64,000 nucleotides of DNA from Chlorobiaceae bacterium (lineage in GTDB: Bacteria; Bacteroidota; Ignavibacteria; UBA10030; SZUA-254), in the NCBI GenBank assembly GCA_013824245.1, contig PNNN01000051.1, positions 1 through 64,000 of the forward strand, read 5' to 3'. Position 1 is the first letter of the stretch, and each line of letters begins with the position of its first letter. Made by a program: the position numbers and the translations under genes. The notes beneath the pieces are model-generated. The model was not told where the DNA came from and did no database searches. It worked only from the letters and a program-made list of their open reading frames with translations. Of the stretch, positions 26,130 to 36,535 are shown piece by piece.

Positions 26130-26669
26130 TTATTTAGATTTTAAGATACGCACGAGATGCTGGCGCAATGCCTCTTCAGCAGTGTAACCAACAAACTCTT
26201 TTATAAGAGAGCCATCGCGGTTGAAAAGATAACTTTGCGGCAGTCCCACCGTTTTGTAGATGTTTAAAAGATCATCCTTAATACCTGACTGCCATATTAC
26301 GTTATTCTCTTGTATGAACGAACGAACTGCGGTTTCGGTTGTCTTCACTGCAATACCGACAATTTCGAAACCTTTGCCATGAAATTCTTTGTAAAGCTTA
26401 GCGAGACCTTCCGATTCTTTCTTGCACGGCTCGCACCACGGCGCCCAAATATTGACGAGCAATATTTTCCCTCCAAAATCTCCGATCCTGATTGTTTTAC
26501 CGTCGAGTGTTTTGAAAGTAAAATTATATTTGCCGTAATTCGAATTTATTTTTGAAGGAATATTTTTTTGTGCGGGTTTCACCTTCTCAATTTTATTAGA
26601 TATCTGTGAGAAAGTTGCCGAAGATACGATCAACAAAAGAAATATTGTCATCAAAGCCAACTCTTTCAT
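26130..26669 (-). CDS. TlpA/ResA-like thioredoxin-family protein
   Basis: Predicted extracytoplasmic thiol-disulfide oxidoreductase. Seen: N-terminal signal/anchor MKELALMTIFLLLIVSSATFSQ, then a thioredoxin fold with active site WAPWCEPCKKE and the cis-Pro region VGLPQSYLFNRDG. The AhpC/TSA-type strand GKTIRIGDFGGKILLVNIWA is typical of TlpA. The start is uncertain: 26669 has a GAGG site six bases upstream and gives a clean signal peptide, but ATGs at 26681, 26687 and 26690 are possible; the track start 26711 is a TTG. It likely reduces a partner protein in the periplasm, for instance in cytochrome c maturation or metal-site assembly; no such partner is adjacent. It follows the phosphohexomutase gene. 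Confidence 0.85.
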   Translation of the reverse strand: MKELALMTIFLLLIVSSATFSQISNKIEKVKPAQKNIPSKINSNYGKYNFTFKTLDGKTIRIGDFGGKILLVNIWAPWCEPCKKESEGLAKLYKEFHGKGFEIVGIAVKTTETAVRSFIQENNVIWQSGIKDDLLNIYKTVGLPQSYLFNRDGSLIKEFVGYTAEEALRQHLVRILKSK

Positions 26670-26741
26670 TCTCTTCCTCATATCCATCATATTTTCATCT
26701 TCGTCCTTCAAAGCTCAAAACTCATATCTCATAAGCCAATT

Positions 26742-28172
26742 TCATCCTTCTATTAGTTTTTTCCCAGCTAATAAAAGTTGATGCACCTGTTCCTTGCTCA
26801 ACGCTTCAGAGTAAATTCTAACAAGCGGTTCTGTGCCTGAGAAACGTATTAACAACCAACTGCCATCGGTAAGGATAAACTTAAATCCATCTGTAAGATT
26901 CACCTTCGCAATTTCCCAACTTCCTAATTTCTTGGGTTGATTTTCTTTAAGGTTTTTCAGGATTCCATCTTTTTGACTCGCCTCGATGATCGTATCGATC
27001 CGATCATAAAAATGCGGTCCAACTTTCTCGAAAAGCTTGGCAAGAAGCTGAGAGGGTTTCAATTTTGTCTTCACCATAAAATCGAGGAAAAGGAGTCCGG
27101 CTAAAATTCCGTCACGTTCCGGTACATGTCCATGGAAGGCATAGCCGCCGCTTTCTTCACCGCCGATGATCGCATCTGTTTCCATCATTTTCGGTGCGAC
27201 GAACTTGAAGCCGACACCTGTTTCATGCACGGGAACGTTATAAATTTTTCCTAATGCTTCGAGCATTGAAGTCGTGGAAAGTGTTTTTACAATCGCGCCG
27301 CGTTGTTTGCGAACATCCAACAAATACATCGCAAGCAAGGCGTACACACGAAGTTGATCTAAGAATTCTCCATTCTCATCCGCAAATCCGCATCTGTCGG
27401 CATCGCCATCGGTTATTACCACAACATCCGCGCCGATTTCTTTTGCTTTTGCAAGACCTGCGTCAATGTTTGGTGGAATCGGTTCAGGTCTGCTCATTTC
27501 GGGGAAAATAGGATTTCGTTCGCTGTGGATTTCTATGATCTGTGTTTTACCGCCACCGATCAGTCGCATAAACCAGCCCGCGCCGTTGCCCCACATCGGA
27601 TCAACGAGGACTTTGAACCCCGCTTGCTTTATCGGCTCAAGATCGACTAACTTTTTAATTTGTTTTATATAATCTTCATCGGCGTTGAATTTCATTATTT
27701 TACCCGATGCGATTCCGTCATCGAATTTAATTCTTTTAACTGAAGAGATATCTTTCGGAATCAGCGCTTCAATTTTTATCAAACCATCCGGGTCGATAGC
27801 ACCGCCGTTCTCATCACGAACCTTGAAACCATTATCAACAGGCGGATTGTGGCTTGCAGTGATGTTGATTGCGGCGATTGCATTACGAGCTTTCACACTG
27901 AATGAGATAACCGGTGTTGGCACACCGCCGCCGCAAAAGAGAACCGGAATTCCATTCGCTGCTAGAACTTCAGCCGATGCAACGGCAAAATTTTCAGAGT
28001 GAAAACGTCTGTCGCCGCCAACTACAACGCCTCGCTGGAGTTTGTCGGATTGATAAACTGATTTTAAATAATCGGCAAAGCCCTGAGTGCAGCGTCGAAC
28101 ATTATCGAATGTGTAATCTTCGGCAATTTTGCCGCGCCAGCCGTCTGTACCGAATTTGATGTCGTGAGTCAT
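26742..28172 (-). CDS. Phosphoglucomutase/phosphomannomutase family protein
   Basis: Alpha-D-phosphohexomutase interconverting hexose 1- and 6-phosphates. Seen: FGTDGWRG at the N-terminus, the phosphoserine loop TASHNPP (Ser near residue 106), the metal loop DGDADRCGF, the sugar-binding [10 protein letters not shown], and the phosphate-binding [14 protein letters not shown] near the C-terminus. All four domains are present, and 476 aa is normal. Substrate preference is not certain; glucose-1-phosphate made here could feed GlgC. It lies between the porin and the thioredoxin gene on the - strand, spacing about 26-70 bases. Confidence 0.9.
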   Translation of the reverse strand: MTHDIKFGTDGWRGKIAEDYTFDNVRRCTQGFADYLKSVYQSDKLQRGVVVGGDRRFHSENFAVASAEVLAANGIPVLFCGGGVPTPVISFSVKARNAIAAINITASHNPPVDNGFKVRDENGGAIDPDGLIKIEALIPKDISSVKRIKFDDGIASGKIMKFNADEDYIKQIKKLVDLEPIKQAGFKVLVDPMWGNGAGWFMRLIGGGKTQIIEIHSERNPIFPEMSRPEPIPPNIDAGLAKAKEIGADVVVITDGDADRCGFADENGEFLDQLRVYALLAMYLLDVRKQRGAIVKTLSTTSMLEALGKIYNVPVHETGVGFKFVAPKMMETDAIIGGEESGGYAFHGHVPERDGILAGLLFLDFMVKTKLKPSQLLAKLFEKVGPHFYDRIDTIIEASQKDGILKNLKENQPKKLGSWEIAKVNLTDGFKFILTDGSWLLIRFSGTEPLVRIYSEALSKEQVHQLLLAGKKLIEG

Positions 28173-28198
28173 ATAAATTTTATTCTATTAAAAAGTTA

Positions 28199-29206
28199 TT
28201 ATTCAAAATTTACCGCATACTGGAAATTCAAATATCCGGCATTGATCTTATTTGTCTGATCTCTTTCGTAGTTGAACTGAATTTTAATTTCTTTTAACGG
28301 ATAATAATTAATTCCTCCAATATATTTTCGGGAAATTTGATACATCCATTGCGGATATTTAGCGAACCAATCAAACCGTCCAATCAGTTCCCAATCCGAA
28401 CAAAATTTCTTTCCCAGATCAACGTAAAAACCTTCACGCGTTTTCAGGTTGTCGCTGTTTGAATTCAGGTATTCCCCCTCAAGCCAATAATCTTTAAATG
28501 AGAACCTTGTGTAACCGCCAAGAAGGAGATGATTTCTTCCATAAAACGGAAGACTGGTAAAATCATCTTCCTGTTTTGTGTATGCGGTACTTCCGCCTAT
28601 CTCAAATTGCATCGCGTGATCGTTTTCATCTTTTTTAATAGGTGTGAGAAGAACTCTTCCAACGAATAAAGATATATTCTTCTTCACTGCATTATCGCCG
28701 TTAAAGGCGCCGGCAGTGAATTGAATTTTTTTATCAAGATAAGATCCGTTTAATTGAACGCCAAGTTGTCTAAATGGTCCGATAGTGCTTGCAACTGTTG
28801 ACCGACTTGTAAAAGTGATGTGCACATCGTTCCGCAGATATTCAACTGAATAGGGAGTTTTGAGCCGTCCCGCATCGATACGAAAATGATCATCGAGCGT
28901 GTACATTAATTTTAAATCAAGAAGAGAAAAAGTACCGTTCAAATTACCCTGAAAGAAATACGAAAAATTTTCTCCTGCTGATCCGGTAAAATACATACGA
29001 AGATTGCGAATTGTGAATTCGCTCGTTGTGTTATTGCCGTTATCCTTTACTTCTGCGGCAAACTGCGACATAAAACCAAGCTTGGGCTGGTTTCTGCCGA
29101 GCAGGGAATTGATTACATTCATAAAATTTGTCGAATCATTCTCTTGCGAATATACTCCACTAGAGAAAATGATTATTATCGAGAATACGATAATCAAACG
29201 ATTCAT
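28199..29206 (-). CDS. Porin of the phosphate-selective O/P type
   Basis: Predicted outer-membrane porin. Seen: signal peptide MNRLIIVFSIIIIFSSGVYSQ, then beta-strand pattern with motifs usual for the OprP/OprO family in Bacteroidetes: RNLRMYFTGSAGENFSYFFQ, DAGRLKTPYSVEYLRND, FRQLGVQLNGSYLDKKI, and a final INYYPLKEIKIQFNYERD. It ends in a phenylalanine two residues from the stop (AVNFE), so the C-terminal signature is not perfect. The solute is not predictable; many proteins annotated as phosphate porins in this group are not known to be phosphate-specific. It is 26 bases upstream of the phosphohexomutase on the same strand. Confidence 0.82.
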   Translation of the reverse strand: MNRLIIVFSIIIIFSSGVYSQENDSTNFMNVINSLLGRNQPKLGFMSQFAAEVKDNGNNTTSEFTIRNLRMYFTGSAGENFSYFFQGNLNGTFSLLDLKLMYTLDDHFRIDAGRLKTPYSVEYLRNDVHITFTSRSTVASTIGPFRQLGVQLNGSYLDKKIQFTAGAFNGDNAVKKNISLFVGRVLLTPIKKDENDHAMQFEIGGSTAYTKQEDDFTSLPFYGRNHLLLGGYTRFSFKDYWLEGEYLNSNSDNLKTREGFYVDLGKKFCSDWELIGRFDWFAKYPQWMYQISRKYIGGINYYPLKEIKIQFNYERDQTNKINAGYLNFQYAVNFE

Positions 29207-29239
29207 AGATTTATCTCCTGATTTTGTAATGTCAATCAG

Positions 29240-29282
29240 CTCTGCGTTTCTGCGGCATGATTCTTACCGCAGAGACGCAAAG
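29240..29282. repeat. Palindromic intergenic repeat
   Basis: CTCTGCGTTTCTGCGG (29240-29255) and CCGCAGAGACGCAAAG (29267-29282) form a long hairpin matching at 14 of 16 positions around an 11-base loop. It is just downstream of the enolase stop but lacks a U-tract on either strand. Elements of the CCGCAGAGACGCAAAGG type are, as I recall, widely dispersed between genes in several phyla. Confidence 0.55.
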
Positions 29283-29294
29283 GACACATTGCTT

Positions 29295-30599
<1,305 letters not shown>

Positions 30600-30678
30600 T
30601 CAATAAAAACGTTTAAATATCGCCAGATTTTGACTGAAAAGCAAAGATGCTAACTATGGCTTAAGATTGGTGCTGTTA

Positions 30679-32577
30679 CTATTTAAGTTGAGAGGGAAGA
30701 AGAAATTCTTTTAGCCGAATTACATCTGCCGGTATTTTGCCAAATCTTTCTCCGCGCTCAATCATAAATAAAGCGCTGTCAGTTTTTCCTATCACAGAAT
30801 ATAATTTTCCAAGATTGAAATATGCGGAGGCATAATCTGGTTTGATGTGAATGGATTGCAATAGCGATTGCTTTGCTAATTCGTTCTTGTTCAGATTTGC
30901 ATATATCAAACCTAAGCGCTCATGAATTCTATATAAAGATGTATCTTTCTTTAATGCTTGCATGTAAGTATTTATCGCGCTGTCCGGGAGATTAAGTTGT
31001 TCGAACAGCGCGGCTAATTCGATGTATCGATTTTCATTGGTTGGCTCCATCGAAATCAGCGTTCGGCATACCGAAACCGCTTCCGGAATATTCCCTGATA
31101 TGAAATATGTTTGTCGCAGCTTCGAATATCCTAAGAAATCTTCCGGTTTTAATTCAATATATTTTTTTAGATGAGAGATAGTCTTATCGTATTCTTGCTT
31201 ATCGAAATAATAACCTGCAAGATTAAAATATGATCGGTTTGCAGAGGGAGCTTTTTCGATTGCATCGAGCCAGAGTGTTTCGCTGTTCTTCCAAACAGGT
31301 ATGCGCATGAACGAAGAGACTGCAAGGACAATAATCAATGCGATTGTCGCGATTTTTGCTGTTAATAAATTCTTCCCGATGTCAATGCTCGATACAAGCA
31401 TAGCCAGTACGAATGTGTATCCAACCATCGGTGTGTAAAGTCGATGCTCAAGAATTGGAACTGCTAACGGAATAATATTTAAAGCCGGCAGTAAGCCAAC
31501 CCCAAGCCATAATAGAGCAAAACTAAAAATATTTTTTTTGAATAAGGAAAGAATAAACAGAATGAATAGCGAAATGGCGAAAATGTATGCAATTATATTC
31601 CACGGATATTCCAGCCAAAGTAATCTATCAAGTGGGTGTTCAACAGATAAATTTATTGGAGCAACAAGCAATTTCATGTTTTCGGTCAATATTGCCGGAA
31701 GTAGTTGTAACCGGCTCAATACCGGAAGTTTGCCGTATAATTCTTCTGCCCCAATCATTTTTCCAAATAGTAAAATTCTGATTATAAGATAAATAACTAA
31801 AGGAATCGAAAACCAGATAAATTTTTTAATCTTTTCTCTTGAAAAAAATATTGCTGGAGATTCTTTTCTTATAGTGAGTTCATATATCGGAATCAAGGTA
31901 AGATAAAACGCGCCAGATTCCTTTGTGAATAAGGCAAAGCAAAATGAGGCAACACTCAGAACAAAATATCGATTCGATTTTTCCGGTTTTTCATAATGCA
32001 GATGGTACCAATAAATCATCAAAACGATGAAAAGTGCCAGAAGAATATCATTTCTGCCGGCTATCCAAGCCACAGATTCAACATTAATTGGATGGACGGC
32101 AAAAAATAACGCGGCAGTCAAAGCGAGCCACGATTGTTTGGATAGAGAGTTGAAAAGAAAAAAGACAGATAAAACGGTTATCAGATGCAAGATGATATTT
32201 GTTGCATGATACCCGGCGGGGTTCAGTTTCCAAACTTGATAATCGAGGATGTAACTTGTTAAAAGTATCGGGCGGTAATAAATGCTTTCTTGCCGCCATG
32301 ATGTAAATGCGCTTGTTGAAAATGATGCTATAATATTTCCCGGATTTTTTAGGAAAGATTCATTCTGGAATACAAGATAATAATCGTCGTAATTAACAAA
32401 ATCATATGTAACGGTGATTCCGTAAATGAGAATTGTACAAAAAGATAGAATGAAGATTTGTTTCCAGTAAGTTCGAAAATTAGAATATGTTTTATTCAAT
32501 TGCGATGATTCGGTATTTACCGCTTCAGATAAAATCGGCTCGTGATTTTCTTTCGACTCGGACAGTAGTTCTTGCAT
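30679..32577 (-). CDS. TMTC-like polytopic membrane protein with TPR repeats
   Basis: Resembles TMTC-type proteins (GT-C fold, protein O-mannosyltransferase-like) that occur widely in bacteria. Seen: an acidic DD pair in an early loop (YDFVNYDDYYLV), YYRPILLTSYILDY, HATNIILHLITVLSVF, FFAVHPINVESVAWIAGRNDIL, about 11 transmembrane helices, and a C-terminal domain with TPRs (SYFNLAGYYFDKQEYDKTISHLKKYI, YASAYFNLGKLYSVIGKTDSALF). The ORF-track start at 32754 lies inside murA and encodes no membrane start. The ATG at 32577, 22 bases after the murA stop, is chosen, giving 632 aa. It probably transfers a sugar from a polyprenyl carrier to a secreted protein; this is inferred from family. Co-transcribed with murA. 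Confidence 0.8.
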   Translation of the reverse strand: MQELLSESKENHEPILSEAVNTESSQLNKTYSNFRTYWKQIFILSFCTILIYGITVTYDFVNYDDYYLVFQNESFLKNPGNIIASFSTSAFTSWRQESIYYRPILLTSYILDYQVWKLNPAGYHATNIILHLITVLSVFFLFNSLSKQSWLALTAALFFAVHPINVESVAWIAGRNDILLALFIVLMIYWYHLHYEKPEKSNRYFVLSVASFCFALFTKESGAFYLTLIPIYELTIRKESPAIFFSREKIKKFIWFSIPLVIYLIIRILLFGKMIGAEELYGKLPVLSRLQLLPAILTENMKLLVAPINLSVEHPLDRLLWLEYPWNIIAYIFAISLFILFILSLFKKNIFSFALLWLGVGLLPALNIIPLAVPILEHRLYTPMVGYTFVLAMLVSSIDIGKNLLTAKIATIALIIVLAVSSFMRIPVWKNSETLWLDAIEKAPSANRSYFNLAGYYFDKQEYDKTISHLKKYIELKPEDFLGYSKLRQTYFISGNIPEAVSVCRTLISMEPTNENRYIELAALFEQLNLPDSAINTYMQALKKDTSLYRIHERLGLIYANLNKNELAKQSLLQSIHIKPDYASAYFNLGKLYSVIGKTDSALFMIERGERFGKIPADVIRLKEFLLPSQLK

Positions 32578-32599
32578 TTGAAATTGAGCAGAATTAAAA

Positions 32600-33862
32600 T
32601 TAATATTCTTTACCCGAAACTCTTCTGATTTTTGCGCCAAGAGATTGCAATTTTTTCTCCAGGCGTTCATATCCGCGGTCGAGATGATAAACACGGAGGA
32701 CTTCAGTTTTTCCTTTTGCCACCAATCCGGCAAGCACCAAGCTGGCAGAAGCACGTAAGTCTGTCGACATTACCTTTGCTGCCTTTAGCTGTTTAACTCC
32801 CTTCACCATTGCGGTGTTTCGGTTTAATTCAATGTTTGCACCAAGCCGGATCAATTCCGGTACATGTTTAAATCTATCGAAATATATCGTATCAATAATT
32901 ACGGATGAACCTTTTGCCACCGACATTAATGACAACCATTGTGCCTGCATATCGGTTGGAAATCCGGGATAAACAGCAGTGGTAACATCTACAGGTTTTG
33001 GAATTTTTGGAGATTGAATTTTAATCCAGTCGGTGCCAATTTGTAATTTCGATCCAGCTTCTTCTAATTTTGTCAACAGCGATGTTATATGCGAAGGATT
33101 ACAATTTTCTATTTTTATTTTTCCACCTGTTAAAGCGGCGGCTACTAAAAAAGTCCCGGCTTCAATCCTATCGGGTATCATGGCTTCGTTAACGGGATGT
33201 AATGCGTCAACACCTTCAATCTCTAAACGTGTTGTTCCAATCCCATTTATTTGTGCCCCCATTTTGACAAGAAATTCCGCAAGAGCTATTATTTCCGGTT
33301 CGATAGCTGCGTTCTCAATTACGGATGTTCCTTTTGCAAGCACAGCCGCCATCATAACATTTCCGGTGGCTCCAACGCTTGAAACATCAAACGTGATTCG
33401 CGCTCCCTTTAATTTTTTTGCTTTCGCGACGATATATCCTTGATCGATCTCAATCTTCGCGCCCAATTTTCTAACGCCTTCGATATGAAGGTTCACCGGG
33501 CGTGGTCCCCATGCGCAGCCGCCGGGCAGAGATACTTTCGCGTAACCATATCTCGCTACAAGTGGACCTAAAACATAAATTGAAGCGCGCATTTTCTTCA
33601 CTTGCTCGTAGGGAGCTTCGAACTTATTCACGCGAAATGTATTAATTGAAAGAATCTGATTATGCTTTTCTGTATCCACACCCATCATTTCGAGGAGCTT
33701 CGACATGGTAGATATGTCGCGCAGATCGGGTATGTTATCGAACTGATATTTTCCACTGGCTAATAGTGTTGCGGGCATAAGCGCCAATGCTGCATTTTTT
33801 GAACCACCAATTTTTATTGTGCCCTTGAGTGTATTTCCTCCGTTAATAATGAATTTATCCAC
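32600..33862 (-). CDS. murA: UDP-N-acetylglucosamine 1-carboxyvinyltransferase
   Basis: First committed step of peptidoglycan synthesis: transfers enolpyruvate from PEP to UDP-GlcNAc. Seen: the GGSKNAALALM motif (Lys-Asn binding UDP-GlcNAc), the catalytic loop PGGCAWGPRPVNLH with the active-site Cys (about residue 117, so the organism should be fosfomycin-sensitive at this step), YPGFPTDMQAQ, and RASASLVLAGLVAKG near the C-terminus. At 420 aa it is complete. Two EPSP-like domains are evident. It is divergent from the dihydropyrimidinase gene across a 164-base gap. Confidence 0.97.
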   Translation of the reverse strand: MDKFIINGGNTLKGTIKIGGSKNAALALMPATLLASGKYQFDNIPDLRDISTMSKLLEMMGVDTEKHNQILSINTFRVNKFEAPYEQVKKMRASIYVLGPLVARYGYAKVSLPGGCAWGPRPVNLHIEGVRKLGAKIEIDQGYIVAKAKKLKGARITFDVSSVGATGNVMMAAVLAKGTSVIENAAIEPEIIALAEFLVKMGAQINGIGTTRLEIEGVDALHPVNEAMIPDRIEAGTFLVAAALTGGKIKIENCNPSHITSLLTKLEEAGSKLQIGTDWIKIQSPKIPKPVDVTTAVYPGFPTDMQAQWLSLMSVAKGSSVIIDTIYFDRFKHVPELIRLGANIELNRNTAMVKGVKQLKAAKVMSTDLRASASLVLAGLVAKGKTEVLRVYHLDRGYERLEKKLQSLGAKIRRVSGKEY

Positions 33863-33957
33863 GCTCTTTATCCTTTATCGAATAAATTTTTTGATTCTGA
33901 CTTAACTTGAATTGTCGTTATCGAAAATATACGGCAAACCGAACGGAAAAGCAATCC

Positions 33958-33986
33958 TTGACAATAGATTGAAAATCTATTACTTT
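33958..33986 (+). promoter_or_regulatory. Sigma-70 promoter with an operator-like inverted repeat, for the dihydropyrimidinase gene
   Basis: TTGACA (33958-33963), 17 bases, TACTTT (33981-33986). The spacer is almost entirely a perfect inverted repeat, AATAGATT-GAA-AATCTATT (33963-33981). A protein bound there would block RNA polymerase. Predicted start near 33993, giving a leader of about 34 bases. Confidence 0.6.
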
Positions 33987-34026
33987 CACATATCAAGAAA
34001 AAAGATTTTTCAAAGGAATACAAGCC

Positions 34027-35421
34027 ATGGCATTACTGATAAAGAACGGAACAATAGTAACAGCGGAATCTATTTCGCATAAAGATATTTTAATAGAAGA
34101 AGATAAAATATCACGTATCGAATCGAATATATTTATTGATGGGATTGAAATGATCGATGCTGAGGGAAAATATGTGATTCCGGGCGGAGTGGATGTCCAC
34201 ACACATCTCGATATGCCGTTAGGCAACATTGTTTCGCGTGACGACTTTGAAACCGGGACCCGTGCCGCGGCGTTTGGAGGCACAACCACTATTATAGATT
34301 ATGCCACTCAGTCAAGAGGAATGCGAATGCAGGAGGCGCTTGAAATTTGGCATCGCAAAGCGGCGGGCAAAGCATGCATCGATTATGGTTTCCATATGAT
34401 TGTTACGGAATTGAGAAATTCTTTCGATGAAGATCTAAAAGAAATGATACGCGAGGGCGTTACCAGTTTTAAATTATTTATGGCTTATCCGGGATCGTTG
34501 ATGGTTGACGATGAAACAATTTTGCAAGCTCTGAAAATTTCAGGCAAGCATGGAGGATTGATTTGTCTTCATGCCGAGGATGGTAACGATATAGATATGC
34601 GTGTTAAACTTGCTCTTGCATCGGGAAATATATCGCCTAAATACCACGCGCTTACGAGGCCGCCGTCAACCGAAGCTATTGCTGTAAGGCGAGCGATAGC
34701 GCTTGCCGCAAAAGCGAATGCGCCATTATATATCGTTCACGTTTCTTCGTCTGATGCCCTTAAAGAGATTGAACAAGGGAAGCGAAAGAATCTTCCTGTT
34801 CTGGGAGAAACCTGCCCGCAGTATTTGTTTTTGTCGATTGATGATATTGATAAGCCAAATTTTGAAGGTGCGAAATATGTATTTACACCGCCTGTTCGAG
34901 AACACGATCATCAGGATGTTTTATGGAAAGGATTAATCTCCAACACGTTAGATGTAGTAGCAACGGATCATTGTCCTTTTAATTTTATCGGAGATAAAGA
35001 AATTGGACGCGAAAATTTTGCAAAAATCCCGAACGGCGGACCAGGTATCGAAAACAGATTGCATTTGCTTTTCGAAGGTGGTGTCAATGAGAAGAGAATT
35101 TCATTGAACCGCTGGGTCGATCTTGTTTCTACCAGACCGGCGAAAATATTCGGTTTGTTTCCGCGAAAAGGAACTATCGCCGTGGGTAGCGATGCCGATA
35201 TTGTAATTTGGGATCCCACCAAAGATCATAGAATTTCTGCAAGCACACATCATATGAGAGTCGACTACAATATGTATGAAGGAACAAAAATTATGGGAGA
35301 TGTTACAATTGTTCTCTCGCGTGGTAAAATTATAGTACAAGAAGGAAAGTGGAGAGGAAGTTTAAAGCACGGTAACTTTTTAACAAGGGATCTTTTCGGA
35401 TTTCAGATAAATCACTCCTAA
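34027..35421 (+). CDS. hydA: Dihydropyrimidinase (D-hydantoinase)
   Basis: Hydrolyses the ring of dihydropyrimidines or 5-substituted hydantoins, the second step of reductive pyrimidine breakdown. Seen: the amidohydrolase metal motif GVDVHTHLD (His58, His60), the carbamylated lysine in TSFKLFMAYPG (Lys149), HAEDG, IVHVSSSDAL, and the catalytic ATDHCPFN. At 464 aa it is typical. A ribosome-binding site AAAGGA lies nine bases before the ATG. The other pyrimidine-catabolism genes (dihydropyrimidine dehydrogenase, beta-ureidopropionase) are not in this window. It forms a single-gene unit with its own promoter and terminator. Confidence 0.92.
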   Translation: MALLIKNGTIVTAESISHKDILIEEDKISRIESNIFIDGIEMIDAEGKYVIPGGVDVHTHLDMPLGNIVSRDDFETGTRAAAFGGTTTIIDYATQSRGMRMQEALEIWHRKAAGKACIDYGFHMIVTELRNSFDEDLKEMIREGVTSFKLFMAYPGSLMVDDETILQALKISGKHGGLICLHAEDGNDIDMRVKLALASGNISPKYHALTRPPSTEAIAVRRAIALAAKANAPLYIVHVSSSDALKEIEQGKRKNLPVLGETCPQYLFLSIDDIDKPNFEGAKYVFTPPVREHDHQDVLWKGLISNTLDVVATDHCPFNFIGDKEIGRENFAKIPNGGPGIENRLHLLFEGGVNEKRISLNRWVDLVSTRPAKIFGLFPRKGTIAVGSDADIVIWDPTKDHRISASTHHMRVDYNMYEGTKIMGDVTIVLSRGKIIVQEGKWRGSLKHGNFLTRDLFGFQINHS

Positions 35422-35456
35422 AATATCAGATCAAACCAGTAATTATTTCTTTCGAT

Positions 35457-35482
35457 CAGGTAATATTTACCTGTATTTTTTT
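35457..35482 (+). terminator. Intrinsic terminator after the dihydropyrimidinase gene
   Basis: CAGGTAA (35457-35463) pairs with TTACCTG (35467-35473), loop TAT, followed by TATTTTTTTATTT on the + strand. It separates this gene from the pilus locus. Confidence 0.7.
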
Positions 35483-35564
35483 ATTTATCATCCATAGTAT
35501 CAAATTATTGCCTGATTTTCAATAATTTCAGCATTATTCTTATATGTGCAGATGATAATAAATT

Positions 35565-35603
35565 TGGCATGTCAATTGTCAAGAAGTAGGGGAGACATAA
35601 TAA
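35565..35603 (+). promoter_or_regulatory. Candidate promoter region of the pilin genes (sigma type ambiguous)
   Basis: Two overlapping readings are possible. TTGTCA (35576-35581), 16 bases, TAATAA (35598-35603) is sigma-70-like. TTGGCATGTCAATTGT (from 35564) resembles the sigma-54 -24/-12 form but has GT where GC is required, so it is imperfect. The remaining intergenic sequence from 35483 to 35641 shows nothing else clear. Confidence 0.3.
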
Positions 35604-35641
35604 ATGAGTTATTAAAATACAACAAATGATGGATAAGAAAA

Positions 35642-36022
35642 ATGGGACAGCAACAACTGCTTCTTTTAATACTCGGTGTAATTATAGTCGGAATAGCGAT
35701 AGCTGTTGGAGTAACGATGTTTGGCGCTCATAGTACCGAAGCAAACAAAGATGGTATTACCAGCGGCTTAATAAGTATATCGGCGAACGCGTACGAATAT
35801 AAAATTAGACCGAGAACATTAGGCGGTGGTCTCCCGTCGTATGTAGGTTATTCGGTACCGGTGAAGTTGCAATCTGATGAAAACGGTGCATATCAGGTAT
35901 TTGGGTCGGTAACAGCATCACAAATACAAATACGCGGAACTTCATCTCAAAATTCGACTTGGAATGCAACATGCACAATTGATAGTATGGGTAAGCCATC
36001 TATAAGTTATAACGGTTGGTAG
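35642..36022 (+). CDS. Pilin-like protein A with MGQQQLLL start
   Basis: Predicted major-pilin-like subunit. Seen: N-terminus MGQQQLLLLILGVIIVGIAI, a short leader then a hydrophobic helix of about 20 residues as in type IV pilins, followed by a roughly 100-residue mostly beta C-terminal domain ending SYNGW. If prepilin cleavage follows Gly2, the +5 residue is Leu, not the Glu conserved in type IV pilins. One cysteine is present, so the usual D-loop disulfide cannot form. It is a tandem paralogue of the next gene; most of the first 63 residues match, but with many silent base differences, so the duplication is old. Its position at the head of a pilus locus supports the role; no family domain is certain. 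Confidence 0.75.
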   Translation: MGQQQLLLLILGVIIVGIAIAVGVTMFGAHSTEANKDGITSGLISISANAYEYKIRPRTLGGGLPSYVGYSVPVKLQSDENGAYQVFGSVTASQIQIRGTSSQNSTWNATCTIDSMGKPSISYNGW

Positions 36023-36088
36023 AACACAAAACTTTTTTTAAAAATAAACATTAAACAACAAACAACAACAATTTAAAGGATTTTTATT

Positions 36089-36472
36089 ATGGGTCAGCAA
36101 CAACTTCTACTTATCATACTCGGCGTTATAATCGTCGGTATAGCCATTGCAGTTGGTATATCACAGTTCGGCGCACACAGCACACAGGCAAATAAAGACG
36201 GCGTAACGTCGAGCTTGGTAAATATAGCCGCCAACGCATATCAATTTAAGATTCGTCCGACAACCATGGGCGGCGGCGGTGGATCATATGTTAATTATAC
36301 GGTACCTACAAAGATGGCATCGGATGATAACGGTACATACACAATTCAAACTGCCGGAACAGCTACAACCATCATTTTCCGCGGCGTATCATCGCTAAGC
36401 ACAAGCTATACGTCAGATTGTACTGTGGATTCGACCGGAAAGACAACCCTCTCGTATAGCACGGGCTGGTAA
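36089..36472 (+). CDS. Pilin-like protein B, paralogue of A
   Basis: Predicted major-pilin-like subunit. Seen: MGQQQLLLIILGVIIVGIAI at the N-terminus, conserved stretch FGAHSTQANKDGVTSSLVNI shared with protein A, a Gly-rich turn (MGGGGGSY), and a C-terminal end SYSTGW close to that of A (SYNGW). It has a single Cys (DCTVDSTGK), as does A (TCTIDSMGK). A good ribosome-binding site (AAAGGA) precedes the ATG. A strong terminator follows, so A and B probably form a short abundant transcript, as is usual for major pilins. Whether A and B assemble in one filament or alternate is unknown. Confidence 0.77.
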   Translation: MGQQQLLLIILGVIIVGIAIAVGISQFGAHSTQANKDGVTSSLVNIAANAYQFKIRPTTMGGGGGSYVNYTVPTKMASDDNGTYTIQTAGTATTIIFRGVSSLSTSYTSDCTVDSTGKTTLSYSTGW

Positions 36473-36535
36473 TAAATTTAGGATTGCTTTGGTATCTCAA
36501 ATTTTAGATGAGATGTGCTAAAGCGTCAACATGTT

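Noticed and set aside
32578-32754. Longer N-terminus of the TMTC-like protein
   Set aside because: The extension overlaps the 3' end of murA in another frame and is not membrane-like; it is a shadow of murA.
35564-35580. Sigma-54 promoter (TTGGCATGTCAATTGTC) upstream of the pilin genes
   Set aside because: GG is present at the -24 place but the -12 element is GT, not GC, and an overlapping sigma-70-like pair fits about as well. Kept only as an ambiguous promoter region.
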